DNA of 64,000 nucleotides from Oceanomicrobium pacificus (GCF_009833495.1 NZ_WUWG01000001.1:310001-374000); one strand, 5' to 3'; counted from the first letter of the stretch, positions 8,814-17,370 are shown. Notes: generated from the letters alone by a model not told the origin. Made by a program: numbers and translations.

Positions 8814-8851
8814 TCGACCCGGCGCCTGAACTGGTCATATTAGTTTACCAG
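8814..8851 (+). promoter_or_regulatory. gntR promoter with overlapping CTGGT-N11-ACCAG operator
   Basis: TCGACC (8814-8819) and TATTAG (8838-8843) with an 18-nt spacer form a plausible promoter. CTGGT (8831-8835) and ACCAG (8847-8851) are inverted arms that bracket the -10 element; the T-G-G-T/A-C-C-A core is characteristic of FadR-subfamily GntR operators. AGAGGA and the ATG of the regulator follow at 8854-8867, so negative autoregulation is the natural reading. Confidence 0.6.
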
Positions 8852-8866
8852 CCAGAGGAAGCGCCG

Positions 8867-9652
8867 ATGCCCTACCGGAAAGTCACACAGGAAAAGCTCG
8901 CCGATGCGGTCGCCCGACAGATCGAGGGCCTGATCCTGCGCGGCATCCTGCGGCCCGGCGAGCGGCTGCCGTCAGAGCGTGATCTTGCGGCGCGGCTCGA
9001 CGTGTCCCGGCCCAGCCTGCGCGAAGCGCTGGCCCGGTTGGAAGCCGACGGCCTGCTGGAAACTCGCAAAGGATCTGGCGCTTACGTGGCGGGCGTGCTC
9101 GGGTCGGCCTTCGCGCCGCCGCTGGTACGGCTTTTCTCCACCCATGAGGAAGCGCTCTTCGACTATCTTCAGTTCCGTCGCGATCTTGAAGGGCTGGCCG
9201 CGGAACGAGCCGCCCGTTTTGCGACCGAAAGCGACCTGAAGGTCATTGCGACATTGATGGACCGGATGGAAGCGGCGCATGGCAAGCGCAATCCCGATGA
9301 GGAAAGCAGCCTTGATGCCGATTTCCACATGGCCATCGTGGAGGCGGCGCATAATGTCGTGATGCTCCACATGATGCGCTCGATGTTCGAGATGCTCCGC
9401 GAGGGCGTTTTCTACAACCGCCGCATCCTCTTCGGGGTGCGCGACACGCGCGACGAACTGCTGGCCCAGCACCGCGCGATCCATGATGCGATCCATGCCC
9501 GCGACCCGTCTGCGGCCCGCCGCGCCGTTTCGGCACATCTCGACTTCATCGAAGAGGCGATGCGCGACCTGAAGGCCCATGAACGGCACGAGGATACGGC
9601 CCGCCTGCGCCTCGCACATGAGGCCGAGCGTCCGGTCCCTGCCCCGCGTTAG
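8867..9652 (+). CDS. FadR-subfamily GntR transcriptional regulator
   Basis: 261 aa. Winged helix at about 8-76 (GERLPSERDLAARLDVSRPS then LREALARLEADGLL), followed by an all-helical FCD ligand domain (about 95-232). D150, H154, H202 and H224 occupy the usual FCD metal-binding positions, so a carboxylate ligand held by a metal is expected, as in PdhR, LldR and related proteins. It has its own promoter and candidate operator just upstream and is followed by a terminator. The obvious target besides itself is not visible; the adjacent binding-protein gene is closed by a hairpin and points the same way. Confidence 0.88.
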   Translation: MPYRKVTQEKLADAVARQIEGLILRGILRPGERLPSERDLAARLDVSRPSLREALARLEADGLLETRKGSGAYVAGVLGSAFAPPLVRLFSTHEEALFDYLQFRRDLEGLAAERAARFATESDLKVIATLMDRMEAAHGKRNPDEESSLDADFHMAIVEAAHNVVMLHMMRSMFEMLREGVFYNRRILFGVRDTRDELLAQHRAIHDAIHARDPSAARRAVSAHLDFIEEAMRDLKAHERHEDTARLRLAHEAERPVPAPR

Positions 9653-9674
9653 GCACCGCTTCCGGCACAAAAGA

Positions 9675-9702
9675 AAAAGCCCGGCGCGATTGCCGGGCTT
9701 TT
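9675..9702. terminator. Bidirectional intrinsic terminator between gntR and atpF
   Basis: AAAAGCCCGGC and GCCGGGCTTTT are complementary around a 6-nt loop, with A's on one side and T's on the other, so it can end transcription from both strands. It lies in the 77-bp gap between the convergent gntR (ends 9652) and atpF (ends 9730). Confidence 0.85.
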
Positions 9703-9729
9703 CCAATTCTGCTGGTCAGGCGTAACCGG

Positions 9730-10260
9730 TCAATGCAACCGGGCGCCCGCATCCTTGATCGCGGCATCGACCAGTGCGTCGGCCTCGTCCTTGGACAGGT
9801 TCTTGGCAATCACGTCGGCCGCCGCTGCGGTGGCCACGGAAATCGCCTGATCCCGAACTTCGCGCACCGCGCGGGCCTCGGCCGCCTCGATCTGCTCTTC
9901 GGCCGCTTTCAGCCGGCGGGCAATCGTGTCGGTCAGGTTGGAGCGCGCCTCGTCCGCGGCCAGCTGGGCCTCGGTCCGCGCAGCCGCGACGATATCGTCG
10001 GTCTGCTTGGCAACATCCTTGTGCTTGCGCTCGAAGGAGGCGAGCAGCGCCTGCGCCTCGTCCCGCAGGGCACGAGCTTCCTCAAGGTCCTTTCGGATGC
10101 CTTCGGCGCGCTTGTCGAGCGCCTCGGCCGCCTTGCCGGGAACCTTGAAGTAGAGCAGCACGCCCACGAAGATCACGAACGCGATCAGGACAACGGTGTT
10201 GGTGTTGTTCAGGCTCAGGAACGGGTAGTCGCCGGCCAGGGGAACCATCGTGTACAGCAT
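9730..10260 (-). CDS. atpF: ATP synthase Fo subunit b
   Basis: 176 aa, peripheral-stalk subunit of the F1Fo ATP synthase. After YPFLSLNNTNTVV comes a single membrane helix (VLIAFVIFVGVLLYFKVPGK) and then a long Ala/Glu/Lys/Arg-rich helix (about 45-155) that dimerises with b'. No N-terminal signal peptide is present, unlike some Rhodobacter b subunits that are slightly longer. It is the last gene of the atpIBE-b'-b operon, 3 nt after b', and ends before a bidirectional terminator. The F1 genes are not in this window. Confidence 0.93.
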   Translation of the reverse strand: MLYTMVPLAGDYPFLSLNNTNTVVLIAFVIFVGVLLYFKVPGKAAEALDKRAEGIRKDLEEARALRDEAQALLASFERKHKDVAKQTDDIVAAARTEAQLAADEARSNLTDTIARRLKAAEEQIEAAEARAVREVRDQAISVATAAAADVIAKNLSKDEADALVDAAIKDAGARLH

Positions 10261-10263
10261 GGC

Positions 10264-10800
10264 TTAACCTTTCGTCCGGTCGGTGACAGCCGACGCAATG
10301 TCGGCGTCATTGGAAGCCGAGGGCAGAACCGCGCCGACGAGCGCAGCCGCCACATCCTTGGCGACGATGGCAACATCGTCGGCCGCGGAGTCGCGGATCT
10401 CGGCAATCCGTTTTTCCGATTCAGCCGATTTCGCGGCAATCTCGGCATCCGCCTTGGCGATGGCCTTGTCGAGGTCCTTCTGGATCTCGGCCCGCGCGTC
10501 TGCGGCGATCCGCTGGGCTTCGGCGCGCGCGTCGGCCAGAGCGGTCTTGTAGGCTTCCTCGGCCTCTTCGGCGCGCTGCTTGAGCTCCTGCGCCTGTTCG
10601 AGGTCGTTGGAAATGGTTTCATGCCGATCGCTCAGCACGGCACCGATCCGCGGCAGGGCCACGCGGCTCAGGATGAGATAGAGCGCAACCAGTGCGACCA
10701 CGAGCCAGAAAATCTGGTTCGGGAAAGTTGAGAAATCGAGCTGCGGCATGCCGGGGGCAGCATCCGCTGCGCCGTTGGCCGCCTCTGTGGTGGTTGCCAT
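10264..10800 (-). CDS. atpG: ATP synthase Fo subunit b' (b2)
   Basis: 178 aa. N-terminal Ala/Thr-rich tail, then [20 protein letters not shown], the membrane anchor typical of b' subunits of alphaproteobacteria and chloroplasts, then [20 protein letters not shown] and a long amphipathic helix rich in Ala/Glu/Lys. Forms the b-b' heterodimeric stator linking subunit a to F1. It lies between atpE and atpF; a 110-bp gap with two stem-loops separates it from atpE. The symbol is used variably (atpG, atpF2, atpX). Confidence 0.92.
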   Translation of the reverse strand: MATTTEAANGAADAAPGMPQLDFSTFPNQIFWLVVALVALYLILSRVALPRIGAVLSDRHETISNDLEQAQELKQRAEEAEEAYKTALADARAEAQRIAADARAEIQKDLDKAIAKADAEIAAKSAESEKRIAEIRDSAADDVAIVAKDVAAALVGAVLPSASNDADIASAVTDRTKG

Positions 10801-10819
10801 GTCACTCTCCGGTGGCAGG

Positions 10820-10885
10820 ACGGATCACGCACCGCGGGCGGGGTGATCCGTTTTTCCTGGTCCTCGGCCGCGGGAACCGCGGCCG
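10820..10885 (-). other. Two stem-loops between atpE and atpG
   Basis: CGGCCGCGG (10865-10873) pairs with CCGCGGCCG (10877-10885) around GAA; ACGGATCAC (10820-10828) pairs with GTGATCCGT (10843-10851). Both perfect stems lie in the 110-bp gap after atpE. Because subunit c is needed in many copies per enzyme, RNA structures here may protect atpE mRNA or reduce read-through into b'. In the plus direction the second stem is followed by TTTTT, but no plus-strand gene ends there. Confidence 0.6.
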
Positions 10886-10910
10886 CCTCTTCTGTCGTGG
10901 GTCGCGTCGA

Positions 10911-11147
10911 TCAGACAGCGAACATCAGCAGCAGAGCGACGAGGAAGGAGAAGATCCCCAGTGCCTCGGCGAATGCGATGCCGATGAAGAGAGTAGCAGT
11001 CTGCTCGCCGGCAGCTGCCGGGTTGCGCAGGGCGCCGGACAGGAAGTTGCCGGCCACGTGGCCCACACCGATGCCTGCGCCGCCCATGCCGATGCATGCG
11101 AGACCTGCGCCGATGTACTGACCCATTGCTGCGATATCGCCTTCCAT
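10911..11147 (-). CDS. atpE: ATP synthase Fo subunit c
   Basis: 78-aa proteolipid that forms the rotating membrane ring. Two hydrophobic helices flank the polar loop R41-N42-P43, which contacts F1; the proton-carrying carboxylate is E61 in [13 protein letters not shown]. Gly-rich first helix ([20 protein letters not shown]) is typical. The residues around E61 do not show the Na+-binding pattern, so proton coupling is expected. Lies 46 bp after atpB; followed by a 110-bp structured gap. Confidence 0.95.
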   Translation of the reverse strand: MEGDIAAMGQYIGAGLACIGMGGAGIGVGHVAGNFLSGALRNPAAAGEQTATLFIGIAFAEALGIFSFLVALLLMFAV

Positions 11148-11193
11148 GGTGATGCTCCTTGAATTGGAATGGCTGGATTAGATGATCTCGACC

Positions 11194-11955
11194 TCAGTGC
11201 CCCGGATGCAGCGCATCGTTGAGATAGACACAGGTCAGGATCGTGAAGACATAGGCCTGGATACAGGCCACAAGAAGTTCGAGACCGTAGACACCCACGA
11301 TCGCGAAGATGGGAACAACCGCTCCCACACCAAGCGCGCCGGCAAAGCCTGCGAACACCTTGATAACGGCGTGGCCGGCCATCAGGTTGCCACCCAGACG
11401 GATGGAGTGGCTGACGGGGCGCACGAAATAGGAAATCAGCTCGATCATCGCGAGCACGAGGCGCAGCGCGAGCGTGGGGGCGGAAGCCACCCAGAAGAGC
11501 TTGAGGAAACCGGCGCCATGCTTGACGAAGCCGATGGCGGTCACGGTCAGGAACACGGCCAGCGCCAGCACACCGGTCACGGCGATATGCGAGGTCGTGG
11601 TGAAGCTGTAGGGCAGAAGGCCCAAGAGGTTCGCGAACAGGATGAAGGTGAAGAGCGTCATGATGTAGGGGAAGTATTTCAGCCCCTCCTTGCCGGCGAC
11701 ATCCTCAACCATCTTGCGGACGAACCCGTAGGTCATTTCAGCCATGGACTGGCCACGGCTCGGCACGGCAGCCCGGCCGCGCGACAGGAAGACGAGCAGG
11801 AAGCTGATCACCGCCACGGTCAGGAACAGCCACAGCGTGACGTTCGTCGGCGTGTACCAGTGGATCTCGGTCCCGCCGAAGAGCGGCTTGATCTGGAACT
11901 GGTCCATCGGGTGGATGTTGAACGGCGATGCGCCTTCGTCTTGCCCGGTTGCCAC
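11194..11955 (-). CDS. atpB: ATP synthase Fo subunit a
   Basis: 253-aa integral membrane protein forming the two proton half-channels against the c-ring. The essential Arg is in [20 protein letters not shown]; the usual alphaproteobacterial opening with [14 protein letters not shown] and the helix [20 protein letters not shown] are present. About five to six membrane helices. It sits 8 nt downstream of atpI and 46 bp upstream of atpE. Confidence 0.95.
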   Translation of the reverse strand: MATGQDEGASPFNIHPMDQFQIKPLFGGTEIHWYTPTNVTLWLFLTVAVISFLLVFLSRGRAAVPSRGQSMAEMTYGFVRKMVEDVAGKEGLKYFPYIMTLFTFILFANLLGLLPYSFTTTSHIAVTGVLALAVFLTVTAIGFVKHGAGFLKLFWVASAPTLALRLVLAMIELISYFVRPVSHSIRLGGNLMAGHAVIKVFAGFAGALGVGAVVPIFAIVGVYGLELLVACIQAYVFTILTCVYLNDALHPGH

Positions 11956-11963
11956 GGTCTACC

Positions 11964-12320
11964 TCATTCACTGTCGCGGCCCGAGGGGCCGGCTGCATCC
12001 TCATCCCCGGGAGCGTCCCCGGTTCGTTTTCCTCTCTGAACCTCTTCGGCGGTCCGCATCATCGTGCGTACACCGGCCGCGAAGCCCAGAAGCGCAAAGA
12101 GCATCAGGAAGATCGGGAGTGTCCCGAACAGGCTGTCGAGCCCGTATCCGATGCCCACACCCATCGCCATGCCGACGACGAGCTCAATCACCATGCGCCA
12201 GGCCAGGTTGGCCTTCTCGTATTTGCTCTCCGAGCGGGGCGGCTCGACCCGGGAGGTCTTGGCCGCCGTGATCCGCTTTTCGAGCTCCGCGAGCCGGTTC
12301 GAGAAATCTTTTTCGCTCAT
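11964..12320 (-). CDS. atpI: ATP synthase assembly protein AtpI
   Basis: 118 aa with a charged N-terminus (RLAELEKRITAAKTSRVEPP) and two membrane helices, WRMVIELVVGMAMGVGIGYG and LPIFLMLFALLGFAAGVRTM. This is the AtpI/Gct2-like (AtpZ/AtpI) family, accessory to Fo and c-ring assembly and possibly Mg2+ supply. First gene of the operon, 8 nt before atpB, behind a TTGACA promoter. Confidence 0.88.
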   Translation of the reverse strand: MSEKDFSNRLAELEKRITAAKTSRVEPPRSESKYEKANLAWRMVIELVVGMAMGVGIGYGLDSLFGTLPIFLMLFALLGFAAGVRTMMRTAEEVQRGKRTGDAPGDEDAAGPSGRDSE

Positions 12321-12380
12321 CGCGAAACGGGCTCCCCGTGGAGATCCGGCCGGGCCGGACGGCTTGGCGCGTTGCGGCGG

Positions 12381-12409
12381 ACACTATGTGTGGCCCCTGC
12401 CCCTGTCAA
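12381..12409 (-). promoter_or_regulatory. Promoter of the atpIBE-b'-b operon
   Basis: On the minus strand TTGACA (12404-12409) and TAGTGT (12381-12386) are separated by exactly 17 nt, giving a leader of about 55 nt before the atpI start at 12320. The perfect -35 box and spacing make this one of the better sigma-70-type promoters in the window. Confidence 0.65.
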
Positions 12410-12534
12410 GCGCCGGAATGGCGGGTCGGGAATAGCGCAACACACTGAAATATAACACTTTAACTAAACCGCGACCGATGGGCGCAGAAAAACTTTTGGG
12501 GTGCCCCACCCGCTTTTCAAGCCCTGCCCTTCAT

Positions 12535-12550
12535 TCAACCAAATGGTTGA
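12535..12550 (+). promoter_or_regulatory. ArsR-type operator overlapping the arsR promoter
   Basis: TCAACCA-AA-TGGTTGA is a perfect inverted repeat. It overlaps TTGACG (12547-12552), which with TAGCTG (12570-12575, 17-nt spacer) could be the arsR promoter. The TCAACCA half-site resembles operators of ArsR regulators commonly paired with SRPBCC genes. Autorepression is inferred. Confidence 0.6.
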
Positions 12551-12616
12551 CGATTCACGGACATGGGCTTAGCTGGCCCGATGACGGACAGAGAGACAGA
12601 AGCGGACGGACCGCGC

Positions 12617-12958
12617 ATGGACCGCACCTTTGCCGCGCTGGCGGACGCGACGCGGCGCGCGATCGTCAGCCGCCTGCTCGACGGCGACGCCACCGTGTCG
12701 GACCTGGCGGCCCCCTTCGACATGTCGCTCGCGGCGGTGTCCAAGCATATCCGCATCCTCACTGAAGCCGGACTGGTGACCCAGCGGGCGGAAGGCCGTG
12801 TCCGCTGGTGCCGGCTCGACACAGAGGCCCTGCAGGACGCCGCGATCTGGATGGAGAGTTTCGGCCGGTTCGCGCGGCTCGATCTCGACCGGATCGAGGA
12901 ACTGGTTGACCTGCAACTGGACCTTAGCGGGTCCGGAACCGATAGCCGTCCGTCGTGA
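12617..12958 (+). CDS. ArsR-family winged-helix transcriptional regulator
   Basis: 113 aa from the ATG at 12617, chosen because MDRTFAALADATRRAIVSRL is the canonical N-terminus of this family and because the likely promoter lies at 12547-12575; ATGs at 12563 and 12581 would fall at or before the transcription start. The recognition helix region is FDMSLAAVSKHIRILTEAGL, followed by the wing VTQRAEGRVRWCRL. No Cys cluster for arsenic or metals is seen, so this belongs to the metal-independent group often encoded beside SRPBCC/AHSA1 proteins, but no such partner is here. The 3' end overlaps the convergent gene by 35 bp. Confidence 0.82.
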   Translation: MDRTFAALADATRRAIVSRLLDGDATVSDLAAPFDMSLAAVSKHIRILTEAGLVTQRAEGRVRWCRLDTEALQDAAIWMESFGRFARLDLDRIEELVDLQLDLSGSGTDSRPS

Positions 12959-13301
12959 TGAGCGTAAGCACCCCGTCCGCGTTCAGCACATAAAGGTCGC
13001 AGCGCCGGGCATCATTGTCGAACGTCACGCAGACCGTGCCGTCCGCACCGACCGCATAGGCGCCGGTAAACTCCGGCCCGCCATCCTCGTAGGTGTAGGC
13101 ATAGCGGTTTCCGTCCCGGTAATGGGATTTCGACCCATCCATGAATTCCACCACCTGCCCGGCGAGCCGGTCCGCCAGGTCGCTGGCCCCAAAGCGCCGA
13201 TCGCCCGCCGCAACGGCCCAGCCATCCGCGCCGGGGCTTTCGTCCTGCGCGGCGAGCGGCAGGGGCATCAGGCAGGTGAAAAGCAGGAGTGCGGGTCGCA
13301 T
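12924..13301 (-). CDS. Small secreted protein of unknown function
   Basis: 125 aa. GGAG lies 8 nt before the ATG at 13301; an ATG at 13307 is too close to it. MRPALLLFTCLMPLPLAAQD is a signal peptide with cleavage after LAA-Q. The mature part (about 105 aa) is rich in Gly, Asp and aromatic residues and has short strands such as SHYRDGNRYAYTYEDGGPEF and GTVCVTFDNDARRCDLYVLN; the two Cys could form a disulfide. I do not recognise the family. It lies downstream of smc (13386) in the same direction and runs into the end of arsR. Confidence 0.72.
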   Translation of the reverse strand: MRPALLLFTCLMPLPLAAQDESPGADGWAVAAGDRRFGASDLADRLAGQVVEFMDGSKSHYRDGNRYAYTYEDGGPEFTGAYAVGADGTVCVTFDNDARRCDLYVLNADGVLTLITTDGYRFRTR

Positions 13302-13385
13302 CGGCATGTCTCCGGTCGGGGCCATGCCAGTTTAGGGCGCCCGGCCGCCGGACCGGTGTCACAGTTCCGTGTCGACGGCCGGGCC

Positions 13386-16300
13386 TCAGGCGTCGACAAT
13401 TTCCTCGGCCTGCCGCAGATCGACCGAAACAAGCTGGCTCACACCCTGCTCGGCCATGGTCACGCCGAACAGCCGGTCCATCCGCGCCATCGTCACTGCA
13501 TGGTGGGTGATGATCAGGAACCGCGTGTCGGTCTGGCGGGTCATCTCGTCGAGCAGATCGCAGAAGCGCGTGACGTTCGCATCGTCGAGCGGCGCATCCA
13601 CCTCGTCGAGCACGCAGATCGGCGACGGATTGGCGAGGAAGACCGCGAAGATGAGCGACAGGGCCGTCAGGGTCTGTTCGCCGCCCGACAAGAGCGACAG
13701 CGTCGACAGTTTCTTGCCCGGCGGCTGGCACATGATCTCCAGCCCGGCTTCGAGCGGATCGTCGCTTTCCACCAGCACCAGATTGGCGTCACCGCCCCCG
13801 AAGAGCAGCTTGAAAAGCCGCGTGAAATTGCGGTTCACCACGTCGAAGGCGGCAAGCAGCCGCTCGCGGCCTTCACGGTTGAGGCTGGCAATTCCGGTGC
13901 GCAGGGTCTTGATCGCCTCTTCCAGATCGGTCTTTTCCGTCGACAGGGTGTCATATTCCTCCTGCACAGCCTTGGCATCTTCCTCGGCGCGCAGGTTGAC
14001 CGCGCCCAGCGCATCACGCTGGCGGCGCAGACGCTGGACATCCTGTTCGATCATCTCGGCCGACGGCATCGCGTCGGGATCGGCCTCCAGCCGTTCCAGC
14101 AGTTCCTCGGGCGCGACCTCCAGTTCCTCGCGGATCCGCTCGGCACAGACATCGCGCCGCGCGGCGGCGGCCTCGGTCACGGCTTCAGCGCGGGCGCGGC
14201 CCTCGCGCGCATCGCCCGCAGCCCGTTCGGCGGCACGCTCGGCCGCCTCGGCCTCGCGCAGCGCGGTTTCCCCCGCCGCCAGCGCGTCCGCGGCGGCCTT
14301 GCGCCGCGCCTCGGCCTTGTCGATCGCGTTGGCCAGTTCGTCGCGCTTGGCGGCCAGTTCCTCGGGCGCGGCGGTGGCTGCCGCCAGTTCCGCCCGTGTG
14401 CCCGCGATCCGTTCCTCGAACTCCGCCACTCGTTTCTCGGCATTGTCGAGCCGCAGCTTCCAGCCCGACACGGCCTTGGTGATTTCCTGCTGGCGCTTGA
14501 CGCGGGCCTCGCCGTCGCGGCGCAACTCGTCGGCCATGGCGCGCTTGCTCATCATGGCAAGCCGCGCGGCCTCCACAGCGAGTTTCGCCTGCTCGACAAC
14601 CGTACGCGCAGCCTCCAGATCGCCAAGCTCGGCGACCGCGTCCACGGCATCCTTCAATTCACGCTCGGCGCCGGCCACATCGTCCTGCCGGCGGGCCACC
14701 GTTTCCTGCAGCGTTTCGATCCGGCCCGACAGCATGTCGCGATCAGCCTCGGCGCGGGACAGGGTGCGGGCCGCGTCCGAGAGGGCCGTGTCGGCGGCGC
14801 GGCGGTCCGCACGTGCGGTCTGTTCCGCTGCCTGCGCGGCATCAAGCGCGGCGCGGCACTGACCATGCGCGCTGTCAGCGGCCGCCGCAGCCGCGTCCGC
14901 CTTGGCGAGCGCCGTGGCCAGCTCTTTCAACCGGTTCGTCTGTTGCAGCCGCAGCGTTGCGGCAGAAGGCGCATCCTCCGCTCCGGCGCGGTATCCGTCC
15001 CAGCGCCAGAGGTCGCCCTTCTGGCTGACGAGGCGCTGGCCCGGGCGCAAACCCTCTTGCAGGCGCGGCCCGTCGGCAGCCGAAACGACCCCGATCTGGG
15101 ACAGCCGGCGGCGCAGCACATCCGGACCCGTCACGTGATCGGCCAGCGGCGATGCCCCGTCCGGCAGGTCCGCCGCGTCATCATAGTCAGGGAGCGCCAC
15201 CCAGCCGGATGCATCCCCCGCACCGACCACCGGCGCCTTCAGGTCGTCGGCAAGCGCTGCCCCGAGCGCGGCCTCGTAGCCCGGATTGGCCGTCACCCTG
15301 TCGAGCAACTGTTCGCCGCCCGCAGAGTCCCGCTGGATCAACCGGTCCAATGCGGCATGTTCGGCCCGGAGCGCCTTGGCCTCGCCCTGCGTCTCCGAGA
15401 GGGCGGCGCGGGCCTCGCTCTCGGCCGATTGTGCCGCGCTTCGGGCGGCTTCGGCGTCTGCCAACGCGGCTTCGGCTGCGGCCGCTGCGGTCTGGGCTGC
15501 CGTCCGCGCAGCTTCGGCAGCCTCGAAGGCCGATTTGGCTGTATCAAGCCGCTCGGCCGATTGCGCCAGCGTCGTGCGATCGGCCTCCAATTCGTCCGTC
15601 AGCCGTTTCACGGCGCCCTGCGCATCGTCGCGCCGCCGCGTCGCGGACTGGTGGCGGGCTGCGAGCCGCGCCGAATCCTCGGTCGCACGGTCCAACTGCG
15701 CCTCGGCCTCCTTCAGCCCTTCCGCCGCATCGCTCGCCGCCGCATTGGCAGATGCCAGCTTCTCGTCATGGCCGATGGCAGCCTTGTCGATGGCCTCCCG
15801 CTCCCAATCGAGCTGGGCAATCATCTCGCCCGCTTCCTGATTGAGCGCGGTCTCGCGTTCGGCGTCCTTTTCAAGCTGGTCGATCCGCGCGGTGAGGGTC
15901 TCGATCGTCTGCCGCGCGCGGTCCTCCTGATCGCGCAACGTGTCGCGCTCGACCTGAAGCCGCTGCAGGACCGCCGCGGCAATCGCCTCCTCCTCGCGCA
16001 GGGGCGGCACCGCATCTTCTGCCGCGACCCGCTCGCGGCTCTTCGCGCTCGCCGCGGCCTGGGCGGTGGCCGCGTCGCTGGTGGAGGCCCGCAACCTGTC
16101 CTGCGCCTCGGACCATTCCACATCCGCCTCGCGCCAGCGGCGATAGAGCAACAGCCCTTCGGAGCGGCGCAACTCCGTTGCGATCTCGCGATAGCGTTTG
16201 GCCTGCCGGGCCTGCCGCGCCAGCGCGTTCAACTGGCTTTCAAGCTGCTCGATCACATCCTCGACGCGCGCAAGGTTGGTTTCCGCGCCCCGCAGCTTCA

Positions 16301-16844
16301 ACTCCGCCTCATGTCGGCGCTGGTAGAGCCCCGAAATCCCGGCCGCTTCTTCAAGGATGCGGCGGCGGGCCTTGGGCTTGGCATTGATCAGTTCCGCGAT
16401 CCGCCCCTGCCCGACCAGCGAGGGCGAATGCGCCCCGGTGGACGCATCGGCAAACAGCATCTGCACGTCGCGGGCACGGCTTTCCTTGCCGTTCGTCTTG
16501 TAGGCCGAGCCGGCATCGCGGGTGATGCGGCGCACGATCTCCAGCCCGTCGCTGTCATTGAAGGCCGCGGGCGCAAGCCGCTCGCTATTGTCGAGCGTCA
16601 GGGTCACTTCGGCGAAATTGCGGGCGGGACGCGACGAGGCGCCGGCGAAGATCACATCCTCCATCCCCCCGCCGCGCATCGCAGTCGGACGGTTCTCCCC
16701 CATCACCCAGCGCAGCGCTTCGAGCAGGTTCGACTTGCCACAGCCGTTCGGCCCGACCACGCCGGTCAGGCCGGGCGCGATAACAAGCTCCGTCGGATCG
16801 ACGAAGCTCTTGAAGCCGAGAAGACGTAGCTTGGTGAATTGCAC
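13386..16844 (-). CDS. smc: Chromosome segregation SMC protein
   Basis: 1152-aa SMC ATPase that with ScpA/ScpB organises and separates chromosomes. N-terminal Walker A GPNGCGKSN at about 32-40 follows MQFTKLRLLGFKSFVDPTEL; two long Ala/Glu/Arg-rich coiled coils flank a hinge near residues 500-600 (NPGYEAALGAALADDLKAPV); the C-terminal head carries the signature LSGGEQTLTALSLIF and Walker B ICVLDEVDAPLDD. Length is normal for alphaproteobacterial SMC. The scpAB genes are not nearby. A promoter-like TTGACT lies upstream at 16904-16909. Confidence 0.96.
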   Translation of the reverse strand: MQFTKLRLLGFKSFVDPTELVIAPGLTGVVGPNGCGKSNLLEALRWVMGENRPTAMRGGGMEDVIFAGASSRPARNFAEVTLTLDNSERLAPAAFNDSDGLEIVRRITRDAGSAYKTNGKESRARDVQMLFADASTGAHSPSLVGQGRIAELINAKPKARRRILEEAAGISGLYQRRHEAELKLRGAETNLARVEDVIEQLESQLNALARQARQAKRYREIATELRRSEGLLLYRRWREADVEWSEAQDRLRASTSDAATAQAAASAKSRERVAAEDAVPPLREEEAIAAAVLQRLQVERDTLRDQEDRARQTIETLTARIDQLEKDAERETALNQEAGEMIAQLDWEREAIDKAAIGHDEKLASANAAASDAAEGLKEAEAQLDRATEDSARLAARHQSATRRRDDAQGAVKRLTDELEADRTTLAQSAERLDTAKSAFEAAEAARTAAQTAAAAAEAALADAEAARSAAQSAESEARAALSETQGEAKALRAEHAALDRLIQRDSAGGEQLLDRVTANPGYEAALGAALADDLKAPVVGAGDASGWVALPDYDDAADLPDGASPLADHVTGPDVLRRRLSQIGVVSAADGPRLQEGLRPGQRLVSQKGDLWRWDGYRAGAEDAPSAATLRLQQTNRLKELATALAKADAAAAAADSAHGQCRAALDAAQAAEQTARADRRAADTALSDAARTLSRAEADRDMLSGRIETLQETVARRQDDVAGAERELKDAVDAVAELGDLEAARTVVEQAKLAVEAARLAMMSKRAMADELRRDGEARVKRQQEITKAVSGWKLRLDNAEKRVAEFEERIAGTRAELAAATAAPEELAAKRDELANAIDKAEARRKAAADALAAGETALREAEAAERAAERAAGDAREGRARAEAVTEAAAARRDVCAERIREELEVAPEELLERLEADPDAMPSAEMIEQDVQRLRRQRDALGAVNLRAEEDAKAVQEEYDTLSTEKTDLEEAIKTLRTGIASLNREGRERLLAAFDVVNRNFTRLFKLLFGGGDANLVLVESDDPLEAGLEIMCQPPGKKLSTLSLLSGGEQTLTALSLIFAVFLANPSPICVLDEVDAPLDDANVTRFCDLLDEMTRQTDTRFLIITHHAVTMARMDRLFGVTMAEQGVSQLVSVDLRQAEEIVDA

Positions 16845-16880
16845 CTGACGGACTGCTCCTGTGATTCCCCCGTAGGTTTC

Positions 16881-16909
16881 AGGATCGGGCGCGCGGCAGG
16901 GCGAGTCAA
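16881..16909 (-). promoter_or_regulatory. Candidate smc promoter
   Basis: Minus-strand TTGACT (16904-16909) and GATCCT (16881-16886) with a 17-nt spacer lie about 40-65 bp upstream of the smc start. The -35 is good, the -10 weak. The rest of 16910-17064 shows nothing clear apart from TTGACC at 17027-17032, which may be the -35 of the riboswitch transcript on the plus strand. Confidence 0.45.
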
Positions 16910-17064
16910 GAAAACACCACAGGATATGGCGGGCCTTTCCGTCAAATACACCAGATATGGCTGAAATCCGCCCGCGGCGACCGTGTCCGGGGGCGGCATT
17001 TCCGCAACGGGACCGCCCGTTTCACCTTGACCGCCGCCTGCCTTTGCGATCACTGTGGCCGAGC

Positions 17065-17252
17065 AAGGTTCCCCGTATCCGTGCCGAGCGCGGGGGGATG
17101 AAATGGGAATGCGATGAGGGTTGACCCAAACCGGGGCCCAAAGCCGCAGCCGCCCCCGCGACTGTATGCGGAGAGCGCCCACCCGACACCACTGGCCGCC
17201 CGGCCGGGAAGGGGGTGACGCGCAATGACCCGCGAGCCAGGAGACCAGCCCT
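17065..17252 (+). ncRNA. Cobalamin (AdoCbl-type) riboswitch
   Basis: The conserved blocks occur in order: GGTTCCCCGTATCC (17068-17081), GGGATGAAATGGGAATGCG (17095-17113), AAACC-GGGGC, GCCGCCCCCGCGACTGTATG (17149-17168), CACTGG, GGGAAGG, and the B12 box AGCCAGGAGACC (17235-17246) closing with the complementary 3' strand. It precedes hupE-like, cobW and cobN, all linked to cobalt or cobalamin. Known members of this class reduce expression when adenosylcobalamin binds. TTGACC at 17027-17032 could be the -35 of its promoter. Confidence 0.93.
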
Positions 17253-17345
17253 GCACGGACCGGCGCTCGCCGGTGCGACCTGATAAACGGACGGGGTGTT
17301 CCGGGAAGGGAAAGGCCGCAGGACGGCCCTGCCTTCGACGTGACC

Positions 17346-17370
17346 CCCCTTTTGGAACGAACCGAAGGGG
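17346..17370 (+). promoter_or_regulatory. Hairpin masking the Shine-Dalgarno site of hupE-like gene
   Basis: CCCCTTTTGG (17346-17355) can pair with CCGAAGGGG (17362-17370) with one bulge; the right arm contains the GAAGGGGA ribosome site 5 nt before the ATG at 17376. This is the probable expression platform of the riboswitch, acting on translation. The 80 nt between the aptamer and this hairpin contain further GC-rich arms (for example CCGGCG-CTCG-CCGG) that could form the alternative state. Confidence 0.6.

Noticed and set aside
10843-10855. Plus-strand terminator (GTGATCCGT then TTTTT)
   Set aside because: No plus-strand gene ends here; the structure is better seen as part of the atpE-atpG intercistronic RNA on the minus strand.
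12798-16829. 1343-codon open frame antisense to smc
   Set aside because: Long antisense frames are common in GC-rich DNA; its product is His/Gln/Arg-rich and low in coding character, while smc has all SMC motifs.
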